Of a stretch of 32,963 nt of DNA, positions 8,120 through 17,248 are shown one piece after another. The notes beneath the pieces were generated by a model, which searched no databases, was not told the origin of the DNA, and saw only the letters and a program-made list of their open reading frames with translations. A program made the translations under genes and the position numbers. Source of the DNA: Flavobacteriales bacterium (GTDB lineage Bacteria > Bacteroidota > Bacteroidia > Flavobacteriales_E > Vicingaceae); the NCBI GenBank assembly GCA_016763795.1, contig JAESTF010000358.1:1-32963 (forward strand). Direction: 5' to 3'. How positions within the stretch are numbered: position 1 is the stretch's first letter; every line of letters starts with the position of its first letter.

Positions 8120-8153
8120 CTATATTTTTATTTTTTATAATTATCAATTTCAA

Positions 8154-8161
8154 CAAAGATA
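8154..8161 (-). promoter_or_regulatory. Promoter element for THX (TATCTTTG on minus strand)
   Basis: The reverse complement reads TATCTTTG, a full match to TAnnTTTG, 34 bases before the THX start. It lies in the 110-bp divergent region shared with the E1 gene. Confidence 0.5.
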
Positions 8162-8173
8162 GATAAAAAGCAC

Positions 8174-8204
8174 TTTTAAAAAAAGGAATAATTGCTTAAC
8201 TTCG
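8174..8204 (+). promoter_or_regulatory. Candidate promoter for fused E1 (TTTT-N19-TAACTTCG)
   Basis: TAACTTCG at 8197-8204 matches TAnnTTTG with one change, and TTTT at 8174-8177 stands 19 bases upstream in place of TTTG. The -7 element lies 25 bases before the ATG at 8230. Confidence 0.35.
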
Positions 8205-8229
8205 CAAGACTTCAAAAAATAAAATAGGG

Positions 8230-10644
8230 ATGAGCAACGATACGGTAGAAAAAACAAACACTAAAATTTCTAAAGATAAATTCAAAGAATCAATTCTGGA
8301 AGACTATCGATTGGTTTACATGAGTAGAGAAACTTCTTATTTAGGAAGACGAGAAGTACTTACTGGTAAAGCTAAATTCGGAATTTTTGGTGATGGTAAA
8401 GAGTTGCCACAATTAGCATTATCTAAACAATTTAAAGAAGGAGACTTTAGATCTGGTTATTATCGTGATCAAACCTTAATGATGGCAATTGGGCAATTGA
8501 CTGTTCAAGAGTTTTTCGCTCAATTATATGCTCATACCGATGTTAGTGCCGAACCATCTTCTGGTGGACGTTCTATGAATGGACATTTCGGAACAAGAAG
8601 CTTAAATGAAGATGGGAGTTGGAAAGATTTAACAAAGATGAAAAATTCATCGTCAGATATTTCGCCAACAGCAGGGCAGATGGCAAGATTGTTAGGCTTA
8701 GGGCAAGCTTCTAAAGTTTACAGAAACAATAAAGACTTGGCTTCTTTTACTAAATTTTCGAATAAAGGAAATGAAGTTGCTTTTGGAACAATTGGCGATG
8801 CCAGTACTTCAGAAGGTCCATTTTGGGAGGCGATAAACGCAATGGGAGTTTTACAAGTTCCAATTGTAATGTCGGTTTGGGATGATGGACAAGGAATTTC
8901 TGTTCCTAAAAAATACCAAACAACTAAAGAGAGTATTTCTGAAATATTAAGTGGATTTCAAAGAGAAGAAGGAACAAATGGTTTTGAAATTTTCAAGGTA
9001 AAAGCATGGGATTACCCTGCTTTAATGGACACTTACGAAAAAGCAGTAAAAATTGCAAGAGAAGAACATTGCCCCGTTTTAGTACATGTTGAAGAAGTAA
9101 CACAACCACAAGGACATTCAACTTCAGGTTCTCACGAAAGGTATAAATCTAAAGAAAGATTAGAATGGGAATTAGAGTATTGTTGTGTAAAAAAGTTTAA
9201 AGAATTTATTTTAGAAAATAAATTAGCAACAGAAGAAGAGTTAGAAACCATAGAAAAAGAAGGAAAGAAAGAGGTCTCAACACAAAAGCGTGCTGCTTGG
9301 GCGGCTTACCTCAATCCGATTAAAGAAGAACAAACAACTGTTGTAGATTTATTAGAAAAAGTAGCAGAAGGAAGTGAGAATGCAGCTTTTATTACTCCAC
9401 TAATTACTACTTTAAAAGGAAATACAGAGCCAATTAGAAAAGATATTGTTTCTACAGTTAGAAAAGTGCTACGAATTACAAGAAAAGAACACATTGCTTT
9501 AAAGCAAGAATTAATAACATGGTTAAGCACTGCTAAAATAGCAAATCATGATAGATTTAATTCTTCGTTATATTCTGAGTTTGAAACTTCACCAATGAAA
9601 GTTGAAGAAATAAAGCCAGTATTAACCGACAAAATGGATGATGGTAGAATTATTTTAAGAGATAATTTTATTAAAATATTTGAAAAATATCCAGAAGTTC
9701 TGACTTTTGGAGAAGATACAGGTAAAATAGGAGGTGTGAACCAAAGTTTAGAAGGTTTACAAGAACAATTTGGAGAGTTAAGAGTTTCTGATACAGGAAT
9801 TAGAGAAAACACCATTATTGGACAAGGAATAGGTATGGCTTTAAGGGGATTAAGACCAATCGCTGAAATTCAATATTTAGATTACTTATTATATTGTATT
9901 CAGGTATTGAGTGATGATCTATCAACGTTGCAATACAGAACAAAAGGTGGACAAAAAGCACCATTAATTATTCGTACACGTGGGCATCGTTTAGAAGGAA
10001 TTTGGCATTCAGGTTCGCCAATGGGAATGATTATTAATTCGTTAAGAGGGATGCATGTTTGTGTTCCACGAAATTTAACAGATGCAGCTGGTTTTTATAA
10101 TACTTTATTAAAGGGAGATGATCCTGCATTGGTAATTGAACCATTGAATGGTTACCGTACTAAAGAAAAAATGCCAAGTAATTTAGGCGAATTTACTACA
10201 CCTTTAGGAATTCCAAATATAGTAACCGAAGGAACTGATATTACAATAGTCTCTTATGGTTCTACGTGTAACATTGCAGAACAAGCAGTAAAACAACTGC
10301 AAGAAGTTGGCATTTCTGCAGAGCTAATTGATGTAAGAACGTTATTGCCTTTTGATATTAATTATATGATTGCAGAATCATTAAAGAAAACTAATCGTTT
10401 ATTAGTGGTTGATGAAGATGTGCCTGGAGGAGCTTCAGCATATATCTTAGATAAAATATTAGTTGAACAAAAAGGATATTATCAGTTAGATTCAGAACCC
10501 GTTACATTAGCTTCTAAAGCTCATCGACCAGCATATGGTACCGATGGAGATTATTTTTCGAAACCAAGTGTAGATGATGTGTTTGATGCAGTTTATTCAA
10601 TTATGAATGGAGTGGATGAAGAAGAATTTCCTGAGATGTATTAA
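8230..10644 (+). CDS. Branched-chain 2-oxoacid dehydrogenase E1, fused alpha and beta subunits
   Basis: The 804-residue protein joins an E1 alpha domain (about 20-350) to an E1 beta domain (about 475-800). E1 decarboxylates 2-oxo acids with thiamine diphosphate and passes the acyl group to the E2 lipoyl domain. In the alpha half, GDAS (189-192) and DDGQGIS (218-224) form the cofactor-binding signature, and QGHSTSGSHERY is the loop around the active site. In the beta half, FGEDTG begins at 493 and is followed by VSDTGIRENTIIGQGIGMAL and PLGIPN. Fused E1 of this type is widespread in Bacteroidota and is usually assigned to leucine, isoleucine and valine breakdown. Substrate choice cannot be read from sequence, and other 2-oxo acids are possible. 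No E2 or E3 gene is in the window. ilvE lies 3.6 kb downstream on the same strand. Confidence 0.92.
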   Translation: MSNDTVEKTNTKISKDKFKESILEDYRLVYMSRETSYLGRREVLTGKAKFGIFGDGKELPQLALSKQFKEGDFRSGYYRDQTLMMAIGQLTVQEFFAQLYAHTDVSAEPSSGGRSMNGHFGTRSLNEDGSWKDLTKMKNSSSDISPTAGQMARLLGLGQASKVYRNNKDLASFTKFSNKGNEVAFGTIGDASTSEGPFWEAINAMGVLQVPIVMSVWDDGQGISVPKKYQTTKESISEILSGFQREEGTNGFEIFKVKAWDYPALMDTYEKAVKIAREEHCPVLVHVEEVTQPQGHSTSGSHERYKSKERLEWELEYCCVKKFKEFILENKLATEEELETIEKEGKKEVSTQKRAAWAAYLNPIKEEQTTVVDLLEKVAEGSENAAFITPLITTLKGNTEPIRKDIVSTVRKVLRITRKEHIALKQELITWLSTAKIANHDRFNSSLYSEFETSPMKVEEIKPVLTDKMDDGRIILRDNFIKIFEKYPEVLTFGEDTGKIGGVNQSLEGLQEQFGELRVSDTGIRENTIIGQGIGMALRGLRPIAEIQYLDYLLYCIQVLSDDLSTLQYRTKGGQKAPLIIRTRGHRLEGIWHSGSPMGMIINSLRGMHVCVPRNLTDAAGFYNTLLKGDDPALVIEPLNGYRTKEKMPSNLGEFTTPLGIPNIVTEGTDITIVSYGSTCNIAEQAVKQLQEVGISAELIDVRTLLPFDINYMIAESLKKTNRLLVVDEDVPGGASAYILDKILVEQKGYYQLDSEPVTLASKAHRPAYGTDGDYFSKPSVDDVFDAVYSIMNGVDEEEFPEMY

Positions 10645-10683
10645 AAGTTTTTCAAAAAATAGTTTTTCATTTTAAATAATTGA

Positions 10684-10691
10684 TACCTTTG
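10684..10691 (+). promoter_or_regulatory. Promoter element TACCTTTG with a 200-nt leader
   Basis: This is a full match to TAnnTTTG downstream of the E1 gene. The next ATG is at 10894, giving a predicted 5' leader of about 195 bases if this is the promoter used. I see no strong hairpin or known riboswitch in the leader. Confidence 0.4.
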
Positions 10692-10893
10692 CCTCATATT
10701 CTTAAAAGGATGTTGAGAGTCAAAACAAATATTACCATTTTTATTTTTAGCAATTGCTGTAAGCATTTAGCTAATAGGGTTCATTATATGTAGAATTCTA
10801 TGTGGATTTTAAGATAATTTTAAGTCCAAACTCAACAAACTTCAATTAATATTTTCTTGAATTACAACGTTAAGGCGTTCAAATCTAATAAAA

Positions 10894-12060
10894 ATGGAAC
10901 AGGTTTTTAATACAATAATAGAACGATTAAATAATTTAATTATAGTAGCAAATCCGGAAGGATCAGTAGAATACGTAAGCCCTTCTGTTAAAAATATGCT
11001 TGGTTATAATCCATCTGAACTAATGGGAGATGGATGGTGGGAAAACACGAGGAGTGATGAACATGAATCAATTATGTTTAAAGATTTCATTAAAAAACAA
11101 TTTGAACTAAACCAAACTGCAGGTTTAACAGAAGTGAGTTATGAGCGGCAATTAAAAACGGCAAATGGTATAGAGAAATGGATATTATGGAACATGTCTT
11201 TAGGGCCAGATAACTCTGTAATTAGTATAGGTTCTGATATTACTAAACGTAAAAAAGCAGAAAAACTACTAGAAGAAAAGAATAGAATTCTACAACAAAA
11301 AAATGAAGATATTGTTGATAGTATTCAATATGCTAGAAAAATACAAGAAGCTATTTTACCAAGTATAAGTGTTATTGCTAAAAGTGTTGTTGATGCATTT
11401 GTTTTGTATTTGCCAAAAGATGTGGTGAGTGGAGATTTTTATTGGTATTACAAAAATGAAAATAAAATATTTATTGCTGCAGTTGATTGTACAGGGCACG
11501 GAGTTCCTGGGGCATTAATGTCAGTTGTTGGGAATTCTATTTTAAAAGATGTTATTGTAAAGCGAAAAATAGAAGACCCAAGTAAAATTTTAAGAGCATT
11601 AGATAACGATATAAATAATCTATTTCAGAAGGAAAATTCTTACGATGTAATGAGCGATGGGATGGATATCGTAATGGTTGTAATCGATTTAGAAACTAAT
11701 CTTTTGAGTTTTTCAGGAGCAATGCGTCCTTTATGGATTGTTAGAAATAATGAAATAATAGAAATTAAAGGAGATCGTTTCCCAATAGGATATTTTTATG
11801 GTGTAGAAAAAACATTTACAACACAAAAGATTCAGTTAAAAAGAGATGATCAACTGTATTTATTTTCTGACGGATATGCAGATCAATTTGGAGGAGAAAA
11901 AAATAAGAAGTTTAACCGTAAAAAAATGAAAGAATTATTAATTTCAATTAACGCTATGAATGTTGAGGAACAGCGAAGTTTCTTGGAATACGCGTTAAAA
12001 AACTGGCGACAAGAAATTGAGCAAACGGATGATGTGTTAGTTATCGGTTTAAGAATTTGA
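10894..12060 (+). CDS. PAS domain and SpoIIE-type PP2C serine phosphatase
   Basis: This 388-residue protein has no signal peptide or membrane helix. Residues 5-120 are a PAS sensor domain (VSPSVKNMLGYNPSELMG near the start, DITKRKKAEKLL at its end), followed by a coiled-coil linker (about 118-142). The SIQYARKIQEAILP motif then leads into a SpoIIE/PP2C phosphatase domain (about 160-388). Metal-ligand and core motifs are all present: VVSGDFYWY, AAVDCTGHGVPGALMS, GMDIVMVVID, LYLFSDGYADQFGG and the terminal TDDVLVIGLRI. Phosphatases of this type usually dephosphorylate STAS-domain antagonists in partner-switching cascades. A single STAS protein is encoded at 21319-21690, but no link between them is shown by the sequence. 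The signal sensed by the PAS domain is unknown. Confidence 0.92.
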   Translation: MEQVFNTIIERLNNLIIVANPEGSVEYVSPSVKNMLGYNPSELMGDGWWENTRSDEHESIMFKDFIKKQFELNQTAGLTEVSYERQLKTANGIEKWILWNMSLGPDNSVISIGSDITKRKKAEKLLEEKNRILQQKNEDIVDSIQYARKIQEAILPSISVIAKSVVDAFVLYLPKDVVSGDFYWYYKNENKIFIAAVDCTGHGVPGALMSVVGNSILKDVIVKRKIEDPSKILRALDNDINNLFQKENSYDVMSDGMDIVMVVIDLETNLLSFSGAMRPLWIVRNNEIIEIKGDRFPIGYFYGVEKTFTTQKIQLKRDDQLYLFSDGYADQFGGEKNKKFNRKKMKELLISINAMNVEEQRSFLEYALKNWRQEIEQTDDVLVIGLRI

Positions 12061-12204
12061 TTAAATCAAATAATAAAAATCAGGTAAGAACATTCTCAAC
12101 TTAATAGAGTATTTTGATAATAGAATTTAAAATTTAAAAGGGTCTTGAATTTTACAAAAGAGCTGAGCAATAAATATCCAATTAATACGTAATTTAGCCT
12201 ATTA

Positions 12205-13350
12205 ATGCATGATTTTTTGATGAGGAAGTTAATTTTCATTTTTTTATTATTCAGTACACTTATTAGTAACGCTCAAATTGGCGGAACAAATACGTATGAA
12301 TTTTTAAATATCCCTATTTCTGCACGAGTTGCAGCTTTGGGAGGAAGTGTAATAGCTGTGTATGATAATGACCCTACATTAGCTTTAGGAAACCCATCAC
12401 TGTTAAATTCTGAGATGAATGGAATGGTGACTTTTTCTTATCTCAATTATTTTGCAGATATCAATCATGGTTTTTTCTCTTATGTAAAAGATTTTAAAAA
12501 AGCAGGAACATTTTCAGCAGGTATTCGATATTTAGATTACGGAACATTTTTAGAAACAGATGAAGGAGGAAATGAATTAGGAAGTTTTACTGCTGCAGAG
12601 TATGCTTTTGTTCTAGGTTGGGGAAAAAAAATTGATTCTAATTTTTCGGTAGGAGTAAATCTAAAACCAATTTATTCTAGCCTATACATTTATAATTCGG
12701 CAGGTATTGCGATGGATTTTTCGGGAACGTATTTTAATAAACAGAAAGGCTTTACAGCGTCTTTAGTGTTTAAAAATGTAGGAGCACAGCTAAGTCCTTA
12801 TGTTGAGGGAGGAAAAAAAGAACCAATTCCTTTTGAGATTCAAGCAGGGATTTCAAAGAAATTTAAACACACGCCATTTAGACTGTCTATAGATGCTATT
12901 CAATTACAAAATTGGAATTTATCATATAATGATTCAATAGTTGCAACAAATAATAACAGTAAGTTAACTGAAGATGAAAAATCAGAAAGGAATAGAACTG
13001 GTTTATTAAATGAAACATTTAAACATCTAGTTATAGGAGGAGAATTTGTCCCATCTAAAAGTTTTATGTTGCGATTTGGTTATAGCTTTAAAAGAAGGTC
13101 AGAATTAGCTCACGATAATAAACCAGGCCTAATAGGGTTTAGTTGGGGGGTTGGTTTTAGGATTAAGAAAATTCATATCAGTTATGGAAGTGCAAAATAT
13201 CATTTAGCAGGACCGTCAAATCATTTTACGATAACAACCAATTTATCAGAATATTATAGAAGAAGTGGTGCAGCAAAACTTCCTAAAGAGAAAAAAATAA
13301 AAACAAAGAAAGTAAAAGAAAAGAGACGAAAGAAAAAAGAAGAGACTTAA
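12205..13350 (+). CDS. porQ: Type IX secretion system protein PorQ
   Basis: This 381-residue outer-membrane beta-barrel-like protein belongs to the type IX secretion system, which exports proteins carrying a C-terminal signal. ATG 12205 opens the frame, but ATG 12220 (MRKLIFIFLLFSTLISNAQ) directly begins a signal peptide and is the likelier start. The PorQ pattern follows: GGTNTYEFLNIP, ARVAALGG, DPTLALGNPSLLN and FADINHGFFSYV. The body alternates short amphipathic strands. The C-terminus ends in about 25 residues that are mostly Lys, Arg and Glu (from KEKKIK to KKEET), an unusual basic extension. cmk follows 101 bp downstream; the porQ-cmk neighbourhood is conserved in flavobacteria and supports the call. 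Confidence 0.9.
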   Translation: MHDFLMRKLIFIFLLFSTLISNAQIGGTNTYEFLNIPISARVAALGGSVIAVYDNDPTLALGNPSLLNSEMNGMVTFSYLNYFADINHGFFSYVKDFKKAGTFSAGIRYLDYGTFLETDEGGNELGSFTAAEYAFVLGWGKKIDSNFSVGVNLKPIYSSLYIYNSAGIAMDFSGTYFNKQKGFTASLVFKNVGAQLSPYVEGGKKEPIPFEIQAGISKKFKHTPFRLSIDAIQLQNWNLSYNDSIVATNNNSKLTEDEKSERNRTGLLNETFKHLVIGGEFVPSKSFMLRFGYSFKRRSELAHDNKPGLIGFSWGVGFRIKKIHISYGSAKYHLAGPSNHFTITTNLSEYYRRSGAAKLPKEKKIKTKKVKEKRRKKKEET

Positions 13351-13451
13351 TAGCTAGGTGCCAGTTCAATCGAAATTCTGTAAGAATTTTGACTAGTTGA
13401 TACTGAGTGAATTCGAAGTGAGAATAGTTTCCATATATAAAACAAGAAAAA

Positions 13452-14141
13452 ATGAATCGAATTATTATTGCAATTGATGGTTACTCTTCTTGTGGGAAAA
13501 GCACGATGGCAAAGGAGATTGCCAACCAATTAAACTATGTTTATATAGATACAGGAGCAATGTATCGTGCAATAACTTTGTATGCACTTCGTAATGATTT
13601 GGTATCTGATAATCATTTTGATAGGGAGCAGTTAATTAATTCGTTAACAAAAATGCATGTTTCATTTTCTTGTAGTTCAGATTTAAACCGTTCGGAAACG
13701 TATTTAAATAGCGAAAATATTGAGCAAGAAATTCGAGGGATTGAAGTTTCCAATCATGTAAGTAAAATTGCTCAAGTAAAAGAGGTTAGAGCTAAGTTAG
13801 TTCAAATTCAAAGACAGTTAGGTAAAGGTAAAGGATTGGTAATGGATGGGAGAGATATTGGTTCTGTGGTGTTTCCTAATGCCGAACTAAAAATATTTAT
13901 GACTGCAGACTATAGAATCCGTGCACAGCGTAGATTTGATGAATTACAAGCAAAAGGAGATGTGATTTCGTTTGATGAAGTGTTAAATAATATTATCTCT
14001 CGCGATAATGATGATACTAGTAGAAGTGAAAACCCGTTAATACAGTCTGAGGATGCAGTAGTGATAGATAATTCTGAAATAACTAAAGATGAACAACTTA
14101 AATTAGCACTACAATTGGCTGATGACAGAATAAGGCAATAA
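13452..14141 (+). CDS. cmk: Cytidylate kinase
   Basis: This 229-residue cytoplasmic enzyme transfers phosphate from ATP to CMP or dCMP. The P-loop GYSSCGKST begins at residue 10. IDTGAMYRAIT (about 32-42) and the nucleotide-binding MDGRDIGSVVFPNAELKIFM are both complete, and the lid arginines are in RIRAQRR and RDNDDTSRS. The length is normal for the family. ATG 13452 is preceded by an A-rich stretch and no Shine-Dalgarno sequence. It follows porQ on the same strand and may share its transcript, although 101 bp separate the two. Confidence 0.95.
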   Translation: MNRIIIAIDGYSSCGKSTMAKEIANQLNYVYIDTGAMYRAITLYALRNDLVSDNHFDREQLINSLTKMHVSFSCSSDLNRSETYLNSENIEQEIRGIEVSNHVSKIAQVKEVRAKLVQIQRQLGKGKGLVMDGRDIGSVVFPNAELKIFMTADYRIRAQRRFDELQAKGDVISFDEVLNNIISRDNDDTSRSENPLIQSEDAVVIDNSEITKDEQLKLALQLADDRIRQ

Positions 14142-14151
14142 TTGATTTTTT

Positions 14152-14184
14152 TTGATTACAATCATTAGCCATAGCCTATATTTG
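14152..14184 (+). promoter_or_regulatory. Promoter for ilvE (TTG-N22-TATATTTG)
   Basis: TATATTTG (14177-14184) is a full match to the -7 consensus, with TTG at 14152-14154 as -33 element and a 22-base spacer. It lies 37 bases before the first ATG of ilvE. Confidence 0.6.
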
Positions 14185-14221
14185 TAGAAAATACACCAAT
14201 AATAATTGCTATCTTTATAAA

Positions 14222-15313
14222 ATGATAGAAGGAGAAGATAATACAATGGATATAGTAAGAAATATTAAGATAGAAAAATCAGAAGGATCAAAATTAGCTT
14301 TTATTGATTTTGAGAATATAACCTTTGGAAAGCAATTTTCTGACCATATGTTTACGGCATCTTATAAAGATGGGGAATGGAGGGATTTAAAAATCACACC
14401 ATACGCACCAATTACTTTAAGTCCAGCTTGTGCAGCAATTCATTATGGACAATCTGTTTTTGAAGGGATGAAGGCCTACAAAAATGAAGCTGGAGAAATT
14501 TTCCTTTTTAGACCAGAAGAAAATGCTAAAAGAATAAATAAATCAGCCTCAAGGTTATGTATGCCAGAGGTTCCCGAAGAATTATTTATGGAAGCAATTA
14601 AGCAGTTAATTACATTAGATTCTGATTGGGTTCCTGCAGTAGAAGGGTGTTCATTATACATTAGACCGTATATTTTTGCTAGTGAAGAATTACTTGGAGT
14701 TAGACCTGCAACGGAATATAAATTTATGATTTTCACATCTCCAGTAGGAGGTTATTATCAAGATGAAATTCATGTAAAAATTGAAACAGAATACTCTAGA
14801 GCTTGTGAAGGTGGAGTAGGTTATGCTAAGGCTGCAGGGAATTATGCAGCAGCATTATATCCTGCAAAATTAGGAGAAGAACAAGGTTTTAGACAACTTA
14901 TTTGGACAGATGCAAAGGAGCATAAGTACATAGAAGAATCAGGAACAATGAACATTATGTTCCATATAGGAGATAAGTTGATTACACCCAATTTAGATTT
15001 AAAAACTACTTTAGCGGGAATTACAAGGGATAGTGTTTTAACATTAGCTAGAGAATTAGGTGTTAAAGTAGAGGAACGTAAAGTTTCTGTTGATGAGGTG
15101 ATTGAAGCGGCTAAAGATGGTTCCTTAAAAGATGTTTTTGGAACAGGAACAGCTGCAACACTTGCACAAATATCTTCTATTACCTATAAAGATGTAAAGT
15201 ATGAGTTGCCTGCGTTAGAAAGCAGAACATTATCTAATGAAATAGGACAGATTATACAAGATCTTAAAAGAGGTAGAGCAGAAGATACTCACAATTGGAT
15301 TTATAAACTATAA
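14222..15313 (+). CDS. ilvE: Branched-chain amino acid aminotransferase
   Basis: This 363-residue class IV PLP enzyme interconverts leucine, isoleucine and valine with their 2-oxo acids, using glutamate/2-oxoglutarate. It is of the longer BCAT type seen in eukaryotes and Bacteroidota: HYGQSVFEGMKAY (74-86), the PLP lysine K203 in GGVGYAKAAGNY, EESGTMNIMF for cofactor binding, and GTGTAATLAQ near the C-terminus. ATG 14222 gives the full frame; ATG 14246 (MDIVRN) lies eight codons inside, after a GGAG-containing stretch, and is an equally possible start. It has its own promoter. The product 2-oxo acids are substrates for the E1 at 8230-10644, so the two may act together in catabolism, although ilvE also works in biosynthesis. 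Confidence 0.95.
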   Translation: MIEGEDNTMDIVRNIKIEKSEGSKLAFIDFENITFGKQFSDHMFTASYKDGEWRDLKITPYAPITLSPACAAIHYGQSVFEGMKAYKNEAGEIFLFRPEENAKRINKSASRLCMPEVPEELFMEAIKQLITLDSDWVPAVEGCSLYIRPYIFASEELLGVRPATEYKFMIFTSPVGGYYQDEIHVKIETEYSRACEGGVGYAKAAGNYAAALYPAKLGEEQGFRQLIWTDAKEHKYIEESGTMNIMFHIGDKLITPNLDLKTTLAGITRDSVLTLARELGVKVEERKVSVDEVIEAAKDGSLKDVFGTGTAATLAQISSITYKDVKYELPALESRTLSNEIGQIIQDLKRGRAEDTHNWIYKL

Positions 15314-15339
15314 ATTAGTAGAGCAACTTTATAGTTTAT
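15303..15339. terminator. AT-rich inverted repeat at the end of ilvE
   Basis: ATAAACTATAAA (15303-15314) and TTTATAGTTTAT (15328-15339) form a perfect 12-bp stem with a 13-base loop that spans the ilvE stop codon. No T run follows and the stem has almost no GC, so it is a weak terminator or a boundary element. Confidence 0.45.
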
Positions 15340-15346
15340 TAACAAG

Positions 15347-15526
<180 letters not shown>

Positions 15527-15614
15527 TCACTTACTTTTTTTGAGATTTCTTTTTTAAGAAAAAAAATAACAACATAGAACTTATAGTGAGGTAGAGAGTT
15601 TTTTCAAGGATTTT

Positions 15615-15681
15615 GTTTAACGTTCAAGCCAAATATTCATATTTGCAAGCGAAGCGAAAATATGGGATTTAGGTGTTGCTG
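15615..15681 (-). repeat. attC-like imperfect palindrome downstream of the serine hydrolase
   Basis: On the minus strand the element begins CAGCAAC and ends GTTAAAC (a full match to the GTTRRRY core, bases 15615-15621). Between them, CC-T-AAAT pairs with ATTT-GG with one unpaired T, and CATATTT pairs perfectly with AAATATG around a 13-base loop. A 67-base length, AAC/GTT ends, a folded centre and an extrahelical base are the layout of integron attC sites. The left core CAGCAAC fits the RYYYAAC consensus poorly. It starts about 10 bases after the hydrolase stop, where a cassette attC would be. It could also be a MITE-like palindrome. Confidence 0.45.
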
Positions 15682-15691
15682 GCAGTAGTTA

Positions 15692-17218
15692 TTATTTCAT
15701 TTCTACTTCAATTATTCCTTGTCCGTTTTCTTCTAAATATTTCAGTAAAACTTCTTGAAAAGCTTCAGTCCCATTGTCGCTATTAGTGAAAATTATAAGG
15801 CCTTGTTTTGTCTTTGGAAGCATAAAAGCAATTGTATGTACACCAATGTCATCACCTCCATGCACTAAAGTAATATCACCATTTTTATTAATGTTTTCAT
15901 CAATCCAGAAACCTAAACCCCAATATTTAGAAGAATTAATTCTTACTTGTTCTTCTGACATCTCTTTTTGAAGCGATTCTGAAAGCTCTGCCCCATTAAT
16001 TATATACAATATAAACTTAGTGTAATCTTCTATGGTAGTCAATAAATCGTCCGCTGCAGAAACGTTATTATTTTTATAGGTATCATATAGTTCACCACCC
16101 GCAGTGTGCCATTTAGCAAATCTAGATTCGTCCATTTTTTTGTTCCAATAAAACCGAGTATCTTTCATTTTCAGAGGTTTGAAAATTAAGGAGTCAGCTA
16201 ATTTCTCAAGTGAAATTTTGAATTTGTTTTCAAGAGCTTTTTTTAGATATTCATATCCTTCTCCTGAATATTGATAATTTGTACCAGGGTTAAAATGGAA
16301 TGTCAATTTGTTTTCTGATTCTTTATCAAACCAACGCCAATTAGAAAATCCTGTTTGATGGCTTAATATGTGTCTAGTAGTAAGAGTTTTGTACCTATCA
16401 TCATTTTTTACATCCGGATCAATCCAATAATGATAAATAGGTTCGTCTAAACTCCAGTTACCATTACTTACTAATTTCAAAGTAATCAAAGTAACAATTG
16501 GTTTAGTTAATGAAGCTACATTCCAAATTGTGTTCTTCGGTGCTTTCCTCCCTTTTTCTAATTCACCAAAAACATTAATTTGCTTAATTTTTCCATCTTC
16601 AATATATCCAATTCCCAATGCAGGAATATTCTTTTGTTTTAACCACTTTTCTGTTTCGTCCTTGTCTTTGAATAATAACTCTTGGTTAATTGGTTTGTCG
16701 AAATCTTTATGGTCATAACTTAAACCTTTACTCAATTTCCATTTTCCATTTTCTAGGATCCATACATGAGTAAACTTTGCGATACTTGTTAGGTATTCTT
16801 TGGAGTTTTCCTCCAAAGAATAAAAGCTATGGACACCATTTTGAATAGCTCCATAAAGTACCGTATTGTTATGTAAAGGGTAAATTTCTGTTTTTGTTGA
16901 ATCTAATTTTCTTATGGCTTTATATTCAATGTTACAAACACTACTTTTAATATTGGAAATAAACTCGGATTTAGATTTTACAATCCCTGCTTTGTCGTGA
17001 TAAAACTTAAAACTTTCACTAACTAAATTTTCAAATTGATTCATATCACATTTGTTAAATCCAAGGTTAAAAAGAAGACTGTCTTTTGCTTTTATAGATT
17101 TGTATAGTTCAGATGATTTTTCAACTTGTGCAGTTGCTAGTACTGTAAGAAATAATAAATTAATTAATAGAAAATGGATTTTCATTGTTTGAATTTTATC
17201 GTTTGAGGCAAAATTCAT
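15692..17218 (-). CDS. Serine hydrolase (beta-lactamase/PBP-like) with N-terminal DUF4440-like domain
   Basis: The frame opens at 17218 (508 residues), but ATG at 17185 (residue 12, MKIHFLLINLLFLTVLATAQ) begins a signal peptide and is the likelier start. Numbering from 17218: residues 40-170 resemble a DUF4440/SnoaL-like domain, ending with the typical THVWILENGKWKLS. Residues 180-490 form a class C beta-lactamase-type serine hydrolase domain with nucleophile motif SLTK (236-239), second motif YSG (317-319) and HGG (452-454). Members include esterases, D-aminopeptidases and penicillin-binding-like enzymes; the substrate cannot be told. Export to the periplasm is expected. The XRE regulator gene lies 62 bp upstream on the same strand with a tandem repeat between them. 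An attC-like palindrome follows the stop codon, and a GAPDH relic lies beyond it. Confidence 0.88.
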   Translation of the reverse strand: MNFASNDKIQTMKIHFLLINLLFLTVLATAQVEKSSELYKSIKAKDSLLFNLGFNKCDMNQFENLVSESFKFYHDKAGIVKSKSEFISNIKSSVCNIEYKAIRKLDSTKTEIYPLHNNTVLYGAIQNGVHSFYSLEENSKEYLTSIAKFTHVWILENGKWKLSKGLSYDHKDFDKPINQELLFKDKDETEKWLKQKNIPALGIGYIEDGKIKQINVFGELEKGRKAPKNTIWNVASLTKPIVTLITLKLVSNGNWSLDEPIYHYWIDPDVKNDDRYKTLTTRHILSHQTGFSNWRWFDKESENKLTFHFNPGTNYQYSGEGYEYLKKALENKFKISLEKLADSLIFKPLKMKDTRFYWNKKMDESRFAKWHTAGGELYDTYKNNNVSAADDLLTTIEDYTKFILYIINGAELSESLQKEMSEEQVRINSSKYWGLGFWIDENINKNGDITLVHGGDDIGVHTIAFMLPKTKQGLIIFTNSDNGTEAFQEVLLKYLEENGQGIIEVEMK

Positions 17219-17248
17219 TTATATTAAATAAATTTATCGCTAAAATAA

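Noticed and set aside
7874-8140. Plus-strand Phe/Ser-rich open frames
   Set aside because: They are antisense shadows of the Lys-rich THX gene; poly-Lys read backwards gives Phe runs.
13360-13430. Possible REP-like element between porQ and cmk (7-bp inverted repeat AAATTCT/AGAATTT)
   Set aside because: The stem is short, no second copy is seen in the window, and chance occurrence in AT-rich DNA is likely.
13347-13529. Minus-strand 60-codon frame
   Set aside because: Overlaps the start of cmk, no conserved features.
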